Below the pieces are notes generated by a model, which was not told the origin of the DNA, did not search any database, and worked only from the letters and a program-made list of their open reading frames with translations. DNA of 64,000 nucleotides from Ophiocordyceps camponoti-saundersi (nom. inval.) (taxonomy: Eukaryota; Ascomycota; Sordariomycetes; Hypocreales; Ophiocordycipitaceae): the NCBI GenBank assembly GCA_003339415.1, contig PDHQ01000116.1, positions 1 to 64,000 of the forward strand, in the 5' to 3' direction. The translations under genes and the position numbers were made by a program. Positions 37,000 to 48,239 of the stretch are shown here, piece after piece; the stretch's first letter is position 1, and each line of letters begins with the position of its first letter.

Positions 37000-39900
37000 T
37001 TACCGCTTTTACTATATAAAAATAAAGCTTTATATCTTAAGATATACTTACTAGAAAAGATTTCCGATTATAAGTATTTAAGATAAAAAGAATAGCTTAA
37101 GTAGCCTTTTATCCCGAATAATCTATACTAATAATTATCTTTTCCTAACTTAATATCTTTCTCTAAGAAATTTTCCGATAGCTAATTAGTAAAGATACCT
37201 TAGATAACTAAGTATATAAATATAAATAACTTATTCCGAACCTCTAAACTAAGCTAATTAGAGGAACTTAAAGTAATCTATAGAATAACGCTACTTAATA
37301 TATAATTTTAGGTAAGTTACCTTAATATAAACGTAAGGTAAATAATTCTAAGGAGAAATCCTTACGAAATCCGAATTACTAACTAGATTATAAACTAAAC
37401 GATTTCCCTAAAAAGCTAATAAATAATACCCGGAAACCTTTCGATAAGAATATTAAGTTTAAAATAAAGATAAAATAGCTTTTCCTAAAGAAAAACGGAG
37501 AAAGCTTAAAAGGTAATCCTATCCTTATTAATCTAGCTTATAAACTTATAAAATAAGATCCTAATACTAACGGAGTTTTTATAATCTTTTTTAAGATATA
37601 TAATATAATCCTTAATATCTTAGAATATAATTTAGATAATAAAACTAACTTATTTAAATTATCTAAGGCTAAAAAAAATAAGTAACTAGCCGATAACTTA
37701 TATTATTTTATTTCGGATCTTAAGAAATATAAGATAAAACCTCTTAATATTATTAGAGACCTCTTTCCTAAAAACCTTCCTATTATCGAAGCTACTTCTT
37801 AGATAACTAATTTTCTTTTAGAATAAGTTTCCTATTTTTCTTATATAAAGATTTTAATATTCGGTAAAAATAGACTATTTAATATTATAAAAATATATAT
37901 CGATATTAAAATAGATAAATCCCTTATTAGAAAGGACTTACTTAATAAGTTTAATAATATTAACTATAATCTAATAAAAGTTTATAGCTTAAATAATATT
38001 AGATTAGCCTTAACTTATAGTTAAGCTATATTTACTTTATATATTATCGGTAAAATTAACGGTAAGTTTTATATTAGTAAGTTTAAAGCTAGCGCTTAGG
38101 TTATTAAGTATTTTCCTACCGGAGTTCTATTAGGATAAGGATTCTTAATCCCTTATAAAATTAATATTCTTAACTCTCGATAAGAGCTTTAGATTTAACT
38201 TTACGGAGGAATATATATTAAATATTATTCTACTTATAAAGGATTAGCTATTTATAAATATATAATAGCCGCTTTAGTAATAATAATCCCTCCTTTTTTA
38301 ATAAGCACGATTTTAGTATTAATTAAAAATCCTCTTAAAAATCGTAACTTTATCTTTTTCCCCGACTTTTATTTCCTCTTAGGTTTAATTATATATAATT
38401 ACTTCTATTTAACTATTTTTAACTTAAGTAATAAATTAATTTTTTTTAAACGAAAAGAAAAGGTTAGTATTATACTAAATCTTAACGATTAATTTTCTTT
38501 TATAATCTCTTAATAAATTACTAAGAAAGACTCTTTAGATAACCCTAATAAACGTTTAACGCTAGATTCTTTTTTAAATTAAATAATATTATCTAACGAA
38601 ACTAACCCTTATTTACCTCCTATTAATATTTTAGACTTAAGTTAACCTTATCGGTTAGGTATTTTTAAGATACCCGATATCTTAGAAATCGAAGGAGAAT
38701 ACGGCGTTAAAATTTATATATTAGATCCTTAATTATCTAGAAAGGTAAAATAACTTTATAATTCCTTTCCGAAACTTTAGGAAGATACTAAACTAATTAA
38801 TTTACCCCCTAAGCGGTATTTAAAAATCCCCCTCGTTAATAATTAGTATAAGAAGAAACTTAGTTTATATCCCTATTTACTAAATAAACCTAATTAAGAT
38901 TTCCTTAATAAAAAGTATAATAATATATATTTATAAGGTAAGATAAAATAGGCGCTTAAAGCTTTACCTTTTACTAGCTTATATTTTATTATTTAAAGAA
39001 AAAGTAAACTATATATTATTAATAACTTATAAGTTTTAAATAGTATAACCGTTCCTAATATATATCTAATACCTCTCCCTTAAAATATAATCTATAAGTT
39101 AGCGGGTAAAAAGGTTATTTTTACTATTAATATTTAAAGCTTCTTCTATTAGTTTCTCGTTTATCTAAATTACTAAAAGCGGTTTACGATTATTTCCTAC
39201 CGCGGATTAGAGAGGGCTATAATCGCTCTTATAAGGTATAAAAATTCTCCTACTTATATATAAAAATTCGTCGATTATATTCTCTAACTATATAAAATAT
39301 ACGCTACTAGATATATTAACGATATAGTAATCTTCTCCGATATTTTAAAAGATTATATTAAATATTTAATTATAGTATTTAATTTTTTTATTAATATAAA
39401 TCTTTCCCTTTTTACTCCTAAATTATTCCTTTATTACTTATTTATAGAAATATTAAAATATTATATTAATAAATTCGTACTAATAAATACTTAATCTTAG
39501 GTAAAAGCTTTATAAGATATTAAGTTCTCTAATATTTTATAATATTTTAAGTAGTAGATTAGATTAATTAGATAAATAAGATATTTTATTCCCTATTTTA
39601 TATAATAAATTAACCCTTTTTAGAAATATAAAATAATAATATTCCGAAAAAGATAGGAAAATAAAATACCCGTTACTAAACTAAAAAGAAATACCTTTAC
39701 CTTTTAGTCTAAGATTATCTTAATAAAAAAAGAAACTAACTATTTTAATAATATTACTAATACTTTTTATAATAATACTATTTTTAGTTAGTTCTTTCCT
39801 AATTATTAACTCTTTTTATAAATCGATATTTTTTAGGAGAATAATTTTATAGCTTATCTTTTTTATATCGATAACGAGGAATCTTAGAAACTATTTTTAG

Positions 39901-41900
39901 CTTTACCCTGGTAATCTATTAAACCTATTTACTATTTTAGTTATATTTTTAAACTAGCCGAAATTAAATATTAGCTAACTAAACTTAAGATCTTTTACTT
40001 AATATAAGCTTATCGTAAACTTTAAACTTATTTAATTAGAACTTAGAAACCGAAAATTATAATTTTTATAAATTATATTACGATTTTAATAATTATAAAA
40101 TAAACTTCTTTTTTTACTATTAATATAAAAAGTAATAATTACCTTACTTTTACTTTTTAATTTTTAAATTAATATTTTTTTAAAGTTTAATATATTTTAG
40201 GTATTTTTAATATTCTCGTAAACTCTCTCTTACGCCTCCCCTTAAAAGTAATCTTAGAAAAAGGATAAGGAGAACTTAAGGATATCTAAGAAGATTATAT
40301 TAACTAAAACTATATACTTATTTCCTTAAAAGCTATTCTTAATAACGCCTTCTAATATAAGATTTCTAAAAAATATTTTTTTAATATACGATAATCTAAA
40401 ATCTTAAAGTAACTTAAAAATAAAAACTTTTAGAAAGGACTCCCTTTTATCTAAGTAAATAGCTTATTATATCTTAAAAATATTAATAATTAATAATAAC
40501 TTTATATTCCCGAAAATTACGCTAAAAAAATTATTTTTAAGTATTATTTTTATAAATTTTATATTAATTAAAAATATATATAAGCTAAACTTTCCTCTAA
40601 TTTTATTATTTCCTAACTAAAAAAGAAGATTAATAATTTTATAAATAAATATAATATTTATAAATATAATTAAATTAATAAATAGCTTCTTTTTAAGAAA
40701 ATAGTTCCGATTTATTCCTTAGCGATTTCTTTTTATATAATTATAATAAATTTTATTACTAAACTCCCTCTAATCTTTTCGGAAAACTTATTTTAATCTA
40801 AACTCGAAAGAAAGTTTTATAATACCCTCCTTACTATTACCGATAAGTTCTCGAAAATATATATTTTAACTTTTAAATATAATTATTTTTACCGCTAAAA
40901 AATAAGCTTAGTAGCTATATTATAAGCTTACTTATTATAATTAAGGACTCTTAAAATAAATTATCTTTAATTAAAATCTAAAATTTATATTTAAACTTTA
41001 AAAAACTTTATAGTTTATTTTTAGTACTAAACTCTTAATATTAACTATATATTACCTTTAAACTAATAATTTATCTAAAAAATAAAATTAGATTATTAAA
41101 ATCGCTTTTAGATTTTTCGCTACTAATTTTCCGATAAAGCGATAAATTAACGCCCTATTAGCTTTTTAGTTTTCTTTTAATAACTCTTTCTTTTTAGTTA
41201 TTAAGACTATGCTAAGTAAATTACTTACTAGATTCCGGATAAATAATAGTTTCTATTATCTAAGTAATTAAGTTTCTCCTAAATCTTAGGAAATATTAAA
41301 AAATAAGGTAGTTATTTTTATTACTTACGCTTAAGCTACGATAAAACGCTATTACGATAAGAAATATCGGAAGCTTAAGTTTAAGCTTAGCAATTAAGTT
41401 TAGCTAAAACTTAGGAAAAGATATTTTATTCTTAACGGGTAAGTAATAAAGCTTTTAAAATAGTAAACTAGGCTTTTCCGCGTAATTAAATAAATTAGCT
41501 ATTTAGCTTATTAATTAGATTTTAATAATTTTATAAATATCTATCTTATTATATTAATTATATAACTCTAACTAGCTAATATTTTAGGAGAATAACTTAG
41601 CCCTAAGCTTAATATTAATAATTATAAGATTAAATAAATCCTTAATAGTAGAAAAGTTAAAAGAGGATAAGGTATTACTTAAATAAAATATCTCGTATAT
41701 TAGAAAGGATACCCGAATAATAATAATTAATAGGTAGCTAAAAAGGACTTCTAATAAAAGGAGATAATCGAAGAATTTAAGAGAGAAAAGGATAAGTTAA
41801 AAGCCCGGCTAGATATTACTAGGAAAAAACGTATAAATATTTTTAAAAAATACTAGCTATTAGAATAAGGTAAATAAGTTACTTAGTAACGAACGCGTGA
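37000..41900 (+). pseudogene. Gypsy D pol (dead): reverse transcriptase, integrase region, chromodomain
   Basis: Decayed pol on the plus strand. The reverse-transcriptase core is seen at 39,190-39,345 (RYKNSPTYI.KFVDYIL, then YINDIVIFSD). The chromodomain-like C-terminus is at about 41,620-41,795 (ILNSRKVKRG, YLVY.KGYP, KEIIEEFKREK). Protease, RNase H and integrase are expected between or before these, but I could not pick out their catalytic residues by eye. Stops are TAA and TAG throughout. Confidence 0.72.
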
Positions 41901-42149
41901 AATTTTTAGGAAATAATAAACTTAATATATTACCGTTTATACTAGATTTCCTTTTATTTTCCTACCTTTCTCTCTCTTACTTTTTCTTTTTTTTATTTAT
42001 CTTTTATTATCCCTATTTATATTTTTTATCTTTATTATATCTTTCCTATATATTATATTTATTCCCCTTATAGTTATTTCCTTTTATTCTCTAATTTTAT
42101 TTATTTTTTTTCTTATTTTTCCTTTTTTTATACTTAAGATTAATCTACC

Positions 42150-43800
42150 TTATAGTAATCCTTATCGTTCCCGCGATAAGATATACTATAAGTTATTTTA
42201 TAAATAATTAATTTATACTCCCCCTATACTTATTTTTAAAAGCTTTAAGAGAGCTATTTAGCTATTTAGAAACCTTGTAAAACTTTAGTATTTATTTAAA
42301 TCGCTCGCTTATAAATTTAATAACTAGAAATTAAATAACTATATAACTTTTATCGCCTAAAAATAGGTATTATAAGAAAAGGGATATAATTTATTATTTA
42401 GTAAATTAGATAATCGTATTTATTATATTAATAGGAAAATAAAGAGATAAGCTAATAAAGAACGATTTCCTAATAATAAGGATTATAATTCTAAGTATTT
42501 ACTTTTAGATAACGAATATTTTAGCTTTAATAACTCCTTACCTAAAATTTCTAAAGTTATAGCGCTTAAATATTTTACTTAATAAACTACTATAATATCT
42601 TTTTTTACCGCTAGCTTTACCTCTAAAATACTAGCCCCCTTAATAAGAAACTATAACCGCCCTCCGCTATTATATTCCCTCGCTAATATTAAAGGAAATA
42701 TCTTTCCGTAATTAAACTAACTTAGAAAAAATTATTATAATATATATATATTATTAGAAATTATAAAAAATTATATTAAGGGCCTAGTTAGCGGGTAAAT
42801 TTACTAAGACTCCGAAAAATTAGAGGAGATTAAAAAGATCTTAGCTATTATCTCTTATATTAACTACCTTAAAAAAATAGAAAAAATAATATTAGTAGCT
42901 ATAGAAAAGGAGATTAAAGTTAAGGAAGTAACTCCTATTTTTAGTAAATCCCTAGCGAGGCGATCTATTACTCCTCCTCCTTTTACTTAATAAAGCGTTC
43001 TTAGAACCCCTAATAGATAAACTTATTCCGCCTCTTAGTAACCCGTAACTCCCGTAACTATTTTTAAAATTACTATTTAATTTTAAAAAATTCTAAAAGC
43101 TAAAAATATTAAAAAGGCTAATAATAACTTTTTAGTAATTTATTATAATAATCTAATTTAAGTTATTAAATACTCGCCTACTTTCTTTATAATATATTAT
43201 AATAAGTAAGCTTTAATATTATAAGATATAAATATTACTCTAATTTAAGTAATATATTTTAATAAGTACTTTACTAAATATAATATTTCCCTTAGCTTAA
43301 ATTATATAGCGAAAATATTTAATATTAGTAATAAATAAGTTATCGATTTCCCTATTTTTATACCTATTTTACTTAATACTCCTGCTCTTAAGAATATATT
43401 AATCGATATTAATAAGGTTATTATATTTATTAATAAGAAATCCGCGCTTAATAATTTAAGGAAAATTCTAAAATTTTACGAAAGAAACTATTAAGACTTA
43501 TATATTTATATAAGAGAATAAATATATCTACCTAGCGAAAATATTATTACGCTATTACTAGCTATTACTATTAATTATATACTTTTATCGGCTTAAAGCG
43601 ATATTATTAAAACTAAAATAACCCTAAAGTTTAATAATATTCCGGTTTTTAATATCCTAAATTTAGTTAAAATAGCTCCTAATAATATTACGAAAAAGCT
43701 ATATAGTTAGATAAGCTAACTAGTTAAACCCTCTAATAATACTAAATATATTATAACTATTAAACCTATTAATACTAACTTTTTTATTAATATAATAATA
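42150..43800 (+). pseudogene. Extra coding-like region between Gypsy pol and the 3' LTR
   Basis: A plus-strand frame with few stops is visible around 42,800-43,000 (SEKLEEIKKILAIISYIN, then LKKIEKIILVAIEKEIKVKE), followed by a Pro/Thr-rich part. It lies downstream of the chromodomain and upstream of the 3' LTR. Candidates are a displaced structural gene, an envelope-like gene, captured cargo, or another nested element. I do not recognise it. Confidence 0.4.
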
Positions 43801-44731
43801 AACTAAGGCACTTCTTAGCTTTTTATATAGTATCGGCACGAACTGTAGTAGAGAAATACGTTAAACGCACTTTATACTAAGAGCACGCGTTACACCGTTT
43901 AACTATTAATACGTAACGGTCTTTATATCTATTTTACTATTAATAAGTAATAGATCTCTAAGTTATTTAACTATTAATAAGTAATAACTATTATATTTAC
44001 TAAGCCTAAGTAAGAACCTTATAAATTAATATACTTTTAGTATCGTTTTTTAATATTTTTATAATATAGTATTAGTTATATATTATTTATCTTATACTCT
44101 ATACGCTATAAATAGAGAAAGAATATTAGCTATAATAACTAGCTATATAAAGCTTATTTATTATAGACTACTTATAATATACGCTTAAGAATAAGCATAA
44201 CTATCCGTAATATAGTTAACCTTACTATTATTTATAATATCTTAAACGCCTCTGTTTTTATAAAGTATACTATACTTAAAGTTATAAACTATATCTTTTA
44301 CGCTAATTATAGTAAAATTATCTATATTCGCTTTTATCTTATTATAAACGCTAGTTTATATAATAAGGATAGTAAAATATTTTCCTTTATTTTATTTTTT
44401 TAGTTTATATATTACGTTATATCCTTATTATTCCTATTTTTCTTTCGCTATATTACGATACTTTTTACCGTAACGTATATTCTTTCGTATATATTTAATA
44501 TATATTATAATTCTCTTTTATTATTTTTATTTTATTTTTTTATTTCTTTCCTATATTATATAGATTAATTTAGTTCTTTATACGTAGATCCCCGATAATA
44601 TTTCTTAATTTATAAATAAATATAATTATTAAAGTTAATATAGAAAAAGCTTTTAAGTATAATAATAATTTCTAAAATAAATTAGAAAGTTAATAAGGCT
44701 ATTAAAATTCTTTTCCGGCCTAGGGAGTTAA
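43800..44731. other. Gypsy D 3' untranslated region with short direct repeats
   Basis: Contains three spaced copies of ACTATTAATA(A/C)GTAA at about 43,900-43,990 and a patch (43,805-43,900) that retains several CpA/TpG sites. It ends at a purine-biased CTAGGGAGTTAA just before the LTR, a candidate polypurine tract. Confidence 0.45.
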
Positions 44732-45339
44732 TATAGAACGTATAATAATACCCTTATAAATCGCCTAACCTCTTATAATATTTCCCTAAGATTTCTTAGG
44801 ATTTCCCGCTTTAAGATTTTACTTAGATTTCCCTTAGAAACTTTATTACTTTTACGCTTAGGAAATTATTAGGATTTCCTCTTAGGATTTCTCTATAATA
44901 ACTTTTAAGATTTTACTAAGATTTCTAATAAGATCTAATATTAAAATATACTTTTAGAAATCTTCGGATTTTATTAGGAAATCCCCGTATATTAGGAAAT
45001 TACCGTATATTAGGAAATCTCTATTTTACTAATATACTCGGAAATTATAGTAAAATCCTCTTAGGTAAATATTTTTAGGATTATATTAGGAAATCTTCCT
45101 TAAGCTCCTAGCTATATAATTAGCTTAATATTCCTTTAAGTAGTAATTTAAATTTTTTTATAGTTACTATTTTAATTCTTAAAAGACTTTTACCTATACT
45201 TATACCTTTTATAGTAGCTATTCTATAATCTTACGATCGGTAGCTAGCCTATCTCCCTTTCCTATATATTATATCTAGTAGCTAGCTTAGTATATATAAC
45301 TACTAGTAGATTATATATATAAGCGTATATTAGTATTAC
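44732..45339 (+). repeat. 3' LTR of Gypsy D copy 2
   Basis: Matches the 5' LTR from TATAGAACGTATAATAATACC onward. The right boundary was set by resumption of A sequence (AAGCGCGGAGTTTATAAAATAT) at 45,343. Confidence 0.82.
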
Positions 45340-45382
45340 TATAAGCGCGGAGTTTATAAAATATATTAAAAAGCTAATTTTA
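45340..45382 (-). mobile_element. Family A host copy, part 4 (5' terminus)
   Basis: The final ~40 bp of the split A copy (GCGCGGAGTTTATAAAATAT...), followed by its right target duplication GCGGATTACTTTATAA (45383-45398). Confidence 0.75.
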
Positions 45383-45398
45383 GCGGATTACTTTATAA

Positions 45399-45528
45399 CC
45401 CCGCGTTTAGGGCTATTCTTTTAGCGAAATTAAACTTTAAGAAGTAAAAAGTATTAAATTCTTATAATATTATAGCGTTAAGTATAAATAAAGACTTTAA
45501 TTATTTAAAGTTATAAAAAAGTTAAATA
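45399..45528. mobile_element. Old X-family copy (C1), end part
   Basis: Matches X at about 30,490-30,612 and continues the copy broken at 22,291. It ends at AAAGTTATAAAAAAGTTA, the same right terminus as X (30,612). Confidence 0.78.
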
Positions 45529-45781
45529 CTTAGTTTTATTAGCTTAAAACTTAACTAATATTATTATAATATATAATAATTATTATAAATCCTTTACTTA
45601 GCTAAAAAACGCTTTTTATTAAATTAGAAAATATTAATAATATATTAAAATAAAAAGTAAATTAAATCTTTAAATTTTATATTATAAAATAATATTATTA
45701 GTTAAAATACTATATTTATTAATATAGCTATAATTTAAATAAAATATAGTATTTTATTAAAAATTTTTAATATATATTAAT
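45529..45781. other. AT-rich spacer
   Basis: No gene or repeat is recognised. Its last 13 bases, AATATATATTAAT (45769-45781), recur at 56313-56325 as the likely target duplication of A5. Confidence 0.6.
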
Positions 45782-46509
45782 TATTAACTTTTATATATTT
45801 TACGGATCCCGCGCTTAAAGTAACGTAAATATAAACTTTTTATTTTTATATTATAAGCGGACTCCGCTCTTTCCGTTACTTTATAGTAATAGCTTTAAGC
45901 TACGCTTAAAGCGACTCCGAGGGGGAGGGTAACGCTATATAAATCGATTATAACCGCGAAAATTTTTTACCTAAAATATAGCTTTACTTTAAATTATAGT
46001 AAACTTAAACCTAAGAGTTTATTATACTTTTTACTTTATTAAAAGCTAAGGCGAGTATTAATAAGATTATTTTAGGAAACGCTTTAATCTCCGTATAGGT
46101 AATTATCGAATAAGTAGCGGAGTCTAAAAAGGTCCGGGGAGGCGCCCCCCTTACTCTAACTTTATTAATTAGTAATATTTCCTTAGCTATTATAGCCGTA
46201 ATTTCCTTTTTTTTCTATAGCTCTAAGGGGAGTAAAACTCCTCTAATATAAGCTATAGTTATAGCTAAAGCGCTAAAGAAAATTATTAAAAAATAGGTTT
46301 CTAAGTAATATAAGCGTTAGCTTATAATTCGCTTTAATTTTATTATTACTCCGCTTTAAGTTTAAGGCTTTAAGGTAATTATAATAAATATTAACTATAA
46401 ACTTTATAAGTAAAGCTAAGCTTTTATTATAAGGAAATTACTTAGCGGTAATATTATAGTAATATTTTAAGATATTATTTATAAGCTTTAATTTAATCTA
46501 AGGTAGCTT
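45782..46509 (+). mobile_element. Family A copy 5, 5' part, split by LINE B2
   Basis: Begins with AACTTTTATATATTTTACGG at 45,785 and follows A1 up to AATCTAAGGTAGCTT (46495-46509). That 15-mer is duplicated at 55155-55169, where the same A copy resumes. Confidence 0.88.
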
Positions 46510-46579
46510 AAAAACTTAAAATAAAAATACGAAAACGGGATAGGACTTATTACTTAATCTTTCGCTTTTTACTATATAT

Positions 46580-48190
46580 TTATTACTAAAAAGGAGTTAA
46601 TAGCGCCCGCGGCGGCTTTAGCTAGGGCCTAAGGGGCAGGCAACGCGCCTATAATCGTAGATAAGGGTGCGCGGGGACTAAGATAGTCCCTATAGCACCC
46701 CTAATCTAGCTAAGGATAATATAATAGTAGCGCTAAAATAGGAGGAGAAGCGGAGCAGGTATAGGACTTTTATAATAGCGATATAAAGGAAGCTTATAAT
46801 AAACTAGCCGCGGTAATACTTACCGTAGCGTTCTCCGACGCTTAAAATATTATAGTAGCTTTTAAAGCTAAACTCTATAAGAAATTTATAACCCCCTTAG
46901 ATTAAAACGTTACCCGACTTTTACCTAAAATTACTAAGTTAATCGAGAAGATAGTTACTTAAGCTATATAAAAGGTACTCTTATAAACTATTAGCCCTAA
47001 TACTAGTTTAACTTAGCTATTATAAGCTTCTATAGCGGTTACTAGTAATATAGTAGTTAAACTTATCCCTAATCGCTCCGATAAAGAAGTTACTATATTT
47101 ATAAAAAATATTATAATTAATATAGATACCTTATAGCTAACCTTATAAAAAATTATATAAGCTGCGAATATAGCTTTAAAGTGCGAGGCTATATTAGCTA
47201 TAAGACGACTCCTTAGTAAAAATATAATAGTTATATTTTACCCGGAATATAAGAGATAAGTAAGCTTAGTTAAGTAAATCCCTATTATTTTCGGTAAGGG
47301 GGCGGTTTATAGCTAGAAAACCTTCTTTATTATAGCGAAGAGAGTATAGGTAAGGGCCGCTTATAGCGACTAAGATATACTTTTATAGTAAATTAAAAAG
47401 TATAATAAGGTTAATATCGCCTAAGTTCGAGCGCTCCGGCCCCGTAATAAGGGAGCTACGTATATTTATATTATCTTAGGAATTACTAATATAACGGACG
47501 CTAATAAACTTATATAAAATAGCTTAATTATAAATATAAAAATCTCCTATATAGAAGTTTATAATAACGCGGTATAACCTTAATAGTGCTACTAATATTA
47601 CTAATATAAGTATATAGCGAAATATTATTAAAAATAGCTACGTTATAGAATATATATAGCTATAGCGTACCCGGAAAAGGAGAGCGTATATCTAGCCCTC
47701 GCTAAGATTAGTATTAAGAACTATATCCTATATAAGGGGAACTACGCCTTATAATCCTAAAACTACCTTACCGCGAAAATATATTAAGACTAAATATATA
47801 GTAATTACGTATACTAACTTTATAAGTTTTAGGATTACTCCTAGCTAACCTAATCTTAGACTAGTAACGGCTTTACTAAAGTTTAGTCCCGGAAGCGGTT
47901 ACGCGCGGCCCTTATATAGTCGTAAGCTATACTCCGCTTTAATATAAATAATAAGCCCGCCCCGGCACTAAAAAGGGGCCGAGGTGGGAGCAGCGCTACC
48001 TCTAGATCCTATAGCGGATAGGGTAGTAGCAAAGCTTAGGGAACCTATCCTCCTTTTCCTACCCTTTCCTCCTTTATTATACCCTCCTCCGCCCCCTTCC
48101 TTACCCCTCTTTCCGCCCTTTCCTCTACCCCGATATAATCGTAAACTTTTACCTCCCCTATTTTTAATAAAAATTAAGACCCTTTTTTAG
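46580..48190 (+). pseudogene. LINE B copy 2 ORF1 (gag-like)
   Basis: The plus strand reads as a Tad-type ORF1. The conserved RRLLSKNIIVIF block (about 47,200-47,245) is followed by FGKGAVYS and a decayed CCHC knuckle at 47,587-47,665 (CY.YY.YKYIAKYY), in which TGY codons became TAY. Downstream sequence at 48,050-48,135 is a C/T-rich tract that would encode a Pro/Leu-rich tail. The short ATG-initiated ORF at 47,984-48,190 lies in this tract and is not a separate gene. Confidence 0.68.
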
Positions 48191-48239
48191 AATATATAAA
48201 AGCGTAACTATCTTATCTATACCGCGCTTTATAGCTTTA

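Larger units (their letters stand above)
35145..45339 (+). mobile_element. Gypsy family D copy 2: complete chromovirus-like LTR retrotransposon
   Basis: About 10.2 kb with two LTRs in the same orientation (35145-35762 and 44732-45339). The reverse-transcriptase box YINDIVIFSD (39,312-39,341) is YIDDIVIFSD with one G-to-A change, in the frame of KFVDYIL. A chromodomain-like motif, YLVY.KGYP (41,689-41,715), lies downstream, as in chromoviruses with a chromodomain at the integrase C-terminus. It interrupts the 5' end of an A copy. Flanks TTTAA (35140-35144) and TATAA (45340-45344) are a probable 5-bp target duplication with one mismatch. About 2.8 kb between the chromodomain and the 3' LTR is unusual. 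Confidence 0.85.

Noticed and set aside
47984..48190. 68-aa plus-strand ORF with Pro-rich stretch
   Set aside because: Falls in the C/T-rich tract at the ORF1/ORF2 boundary of the dead LINE B2. The ATG is a chance survivor.
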